From Deltaproteobacteria bacterium (GTDB taxonomy: Bacteria; Desulfobacterota; SM23-61): a DNA stretch of 6,964 nt. The notes under the pieces were generated by a model, which saw only the letters and a program-made list of their open reading frames with translations, was not told where the DNA came from and ran no database searches. Shown here one piece after another: positions 5,514 through 6,964 of the stretch; position 1 is the first letter of the stretch; every line of letters starts with the position of its first letter. Made by a program: the position numbers and the translations under genes. The DNA lies in contig JAOUFX010000147.1 of NCBI GenBank assembly GCA_029857975.1, positions 1-6,964 of the forward strand. The letters run 5' to 3'.

Positions 5514-6157
5514 AAAGAATCTACCTCCATCCCCTGCCCCTGAGGATATGGCATTGGGTGAACGCCCTCCTGGTCATACTCCTCATCATCACCGGTATTC
5601 AGCTCCGGATCTCCGGGGTTCCATCTTTGGGACCTCGCCACCCCGCCCTCTGGGTGCACAAATACGCCGGCTGGGCGATGGCGGCATCATGTGTCTTCTG
5701 GATCGTGTACAGCCTGGTGAGCCGCAACCTGAGCCGGCAATATGCGGTCAGGAGGCGGGACCTCAAGGGGATCTTCCGCCAGGCAAAGTTTTATCTGATC
5801 TCAATCTTCCAGGGGGAAGAGAACCCCTTCCGGGCGACACCCGAGGAAAAATTCAATCCTCTCCAGAAGCTGGCATATGGCGCGATCATGTGCATCTTTA
5901 CCCCGATCCTGGTGGTCACCGGCCTCCTCTTCAACGATATCCTCTTTTTCCGCAAATATATTCTCCTGTGGGACGTCGTGGGGGCATTGAATGCCATCCA
6001 CGTGATGGGCGCGTACGTGTTTGCTCTTTACCTGGTCGTCCATATCTATATGGCGACCCTCGGCCGGACGGCGTCTTCTCACCTAAAGGCGATGATCGTG
6101 GGCTATGAGGAAGAGGCCGACGAACCCGGGGAGGAAGTCGGGCAAGGTATATCATAA
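5510..6157 (+). CDS. Membrane cytochrome b subunit (cytochrome b561/Ni-hydrogenase cytochrome b family, YdhU/PhsC-like)
   Basis: A 215-residue integral membrane di-heme cytochrome b that would link the polyferredoxin to the quinone pool. Four helices are visible (about 14-32, 50-70, 120-141, 158-182). Candidate heme-ligand histidines lie in the expected places: H15 (RIWHW), H50 (VHKYAGW), H164 (NAIHVMG) and H178 (LVVHIY). The N-terminal LHPLPLRIWHWVNALL is typical of this family. The cytoplasmic-looking loop between helices 2 and 3 is basic, and the C-terminus is acidic. The ATG at 5510 shares bases with the upstream TGA, with GGTGG about 5-7 nt upstream. A longer in-frame start at 5423 lies inside the polyferredoxin and adds nonsense sequence. 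Length is normal for thiosulfate-reductase or formate-dehydrogenase-type cytochrome subunits, but neither enzyme is encoded here; the AOR gene follows after 65 nt. Confidence 0.93.
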   Translation: MKRIYLHPLPLRIWHWVNALLVILLIITGIQLRISGVPSLGPRHPALWVHKYAGWAMAASCVFWIVYSLVSRNLSRQYAVRRRDLKGIFRQAKFYLISIFQGEENPFRATPEEKFNPLQKLAYGAIMCIFTPILVVTGLLFNDILFFRKYILLWDVVGALNAIHVMGAYVFALYLVVHIYMATLGRTASSHLKAMIVGYEEEADEPGEEVGQGIS

Positions 6158-6222
6158 CCATCTCCTCTTTCGGGGTCACTTACACTTTCACTTGCGCATT
6201 TTTGTTGAGGGAAGGAAAGACC

Positions 6223-6964
6223 ATGGCCAAATACGGAGGATGGGCCGGAAAGATGCTGCGCGTTGATCTGTCGACCGGCCGTACCTGGACCGAGGATTCC
6301 GTAGAGAAGTACAAGGACTATTTGGGCGGCACCGGGGTCGGATACAAGGTGATGTGGGATGAGGTCCCGGCGGGGACCAAGCCTCACGACCCCGACAACC
6401 GGATTATTTTCGCCGTGGGCCCGCTGGCCGGGACCGGCGCTCCCTGTAACGGCCGCACGGCCATCACCACCCTGTGGCCGACCTGCTGGCCGATCCCTCT
6501 GGTGGCCTCCGGACACATGGGCGGGCAGTTTGCCGCCATGCTGAAATATGCGGGGTACGATGCCATCATCATCCAGGGAAAAGCCGACCGCCCGGTATGG
6601 CTGGCGATCGTCGACCAAGAGGTGGAGATCCATGATGCCCGTCGGCTGTGGGGGCAGGGGATTCGCCGGACGACCGAGGCGATCTCTCAAATCATGGGTC
6701 CCGATTCGGTCGTGGCCGCCATCGGTCAGGCGGGTGAAAACCTGGTCCCCATGTCCGTGGTGATGAACTCCGTCTCCCACTCAGCGGGGGGAATCGGTTC
6801 GGTCATGGGGGCTAAGAACCTCAAAGCCATCGGGGTGCAGGGCACCGGCAGCGTCCGGATTGCAGGCAACAAAGAGGAGTGGGAGAAGCTGATCCAGTAC
6901 CACCTCTCCCTCCTCGGGGCCAACAACCAGCACGTCGTCCCCAATTCGCCCCAGCCGTGGGCCG
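6223..6964 (+). CDS. Aldehyde:ferredoxin oxidoreductase family protein (W/Mo-bispterin enzyme, YdhV-like), N-terminal 247 residues
   Basis: The N-terminal third of a tungsten- or molybdenum-bispterin oxidoreductase that runs off the right edge; family members are 600-700 residues. The start MAKYGGWAGKMLRVDLSTG is typical. It is followed by GGTGVGYKVMWDEVP (36-49), GPLAGTGAPCNGRTAIT (66-82), HMGGQFAAMLKYAGYDAIII (98-117) and the diagnostic AIGQAGENLVPMS...AGGIGSVMGAKNLKAI (166-203). It resembles E. coli YdhV, as I remember it, more than the archaeal aldehyde enzymes. The [4Fe-4S] cysteines of this family lie further on, outside the window, so catalytic integrity cannot be judged. There is no signal peptide or Tat motif. 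The ATG is preceded by AAGGA (6212-6216) at 6 nt. Members oxidise aldehydes or act on aromatic CoA esters or other carbonyl substrates; this substrate is unknown. Confidence 0.95.
   Translation, partial: MAKYGGWAGKMLRVDLSTGRTWTEDSVEKYKDYLGGTGVGYKVMWDEVPAGTKPHDPDNRIIFAVGPLAGTGAPCNGRTAITTLWPTCWPIPLVASGHMGGQFAAMLKYAGYDAIIIQGKADRPVWLAIVDQEVEIHDARRLWGQGIRRTTEAISQIMGPDSVVAAIGQAGENLVPMSVVMNSVSHSAGGIGSVMGAKNLKAIGVQGTGSVRIAGNKEEWEKLIQYHLSLLGANNQHVVPNSPQPWA

Noticed and set aside
6103..6780. Minus-strand frame (225 codons) opposite the AOR gene
   Set aside because: Low-complexity Gly/His/Arg-rich translation opposite a clear AOR-family sequence; a shadow frame.

Overview
The window looks like chromosomal DNA of a Gram-negative anaerobe. 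A sulfate-reducing or syntrophic bacterium of the Desulfobacterota (old Deltaproteobacteria) is my best guess. The Gram-negative reading rests on an RND efflux pump with a lipoprotein adaptor. The anaerobe reading rests on a tungsten/molybdenum aldehyde:ferredoxin oxidoreductase (AOR) family gene with a Tat-exported polyferredoxin and a membrane cytochrome b. The lineage is inferred from gene content only.

Left third, minus strand (about 1-2932, genes read right to left): a membrane-anchored calcineurin-type metallophosphoesterase, then a periplasmic adaptor lipoprotein (membrane fusion protein) and the first 128 codons of an MdtB/MdtC-like RND inner-membrane pump that runs off the left edge. 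Adaptor and pump overlap by ATGA and are surely co-translated. Between phosphoesterase and adaptor lie a G-rich tract, a 19-bp palindrome and a promoter-like -35/-10 pair, so the efflux genes may have their own, possibly repressor-controlled, promoter.

Middle (about 2933-4300): a visibly AT-richer, accessory-looking island. It holds a gene-free stretch, a small uncharacterised two-helix membrane ORF, and a REP-associated tyrosine transposase (RAYT/Y1 family). The transposase keeps its HxH and tyrosine motifs but appears frameshifted at both ends. A GGAG-headed imperfect palindrome just upstream looks like a REP element of that transposase.

Right third, plus strand (4291-6964): a gene-free leader of nearly 290 nt with several possible hairpins, then a three-gene redox operon. 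It encodes a twin-arginine polyferredoxin (four [4Fe-4S] motifs, a CxxCH motif and a C-terminal membrane helix), a four-helix di-heme cytochrome b (ATGA overlap), and the N-terminal 247 residues of an AOR-family enzyme resembling E. coli YdhV. The set recalls the E. coli ydhYVWXUT operon. The likely logic is that the W/Mo enzyme exchanges electrons with the polyferredoxin, which passes them to or from the quinone pool through cytochrome b. The oddest points are the CxxCH/transmembrane tail on the polyferredoxin and the absence of any export signal on the AOR subunit while its apparent partner carries one. I found no CRISPR array, tRNA or rRNA.
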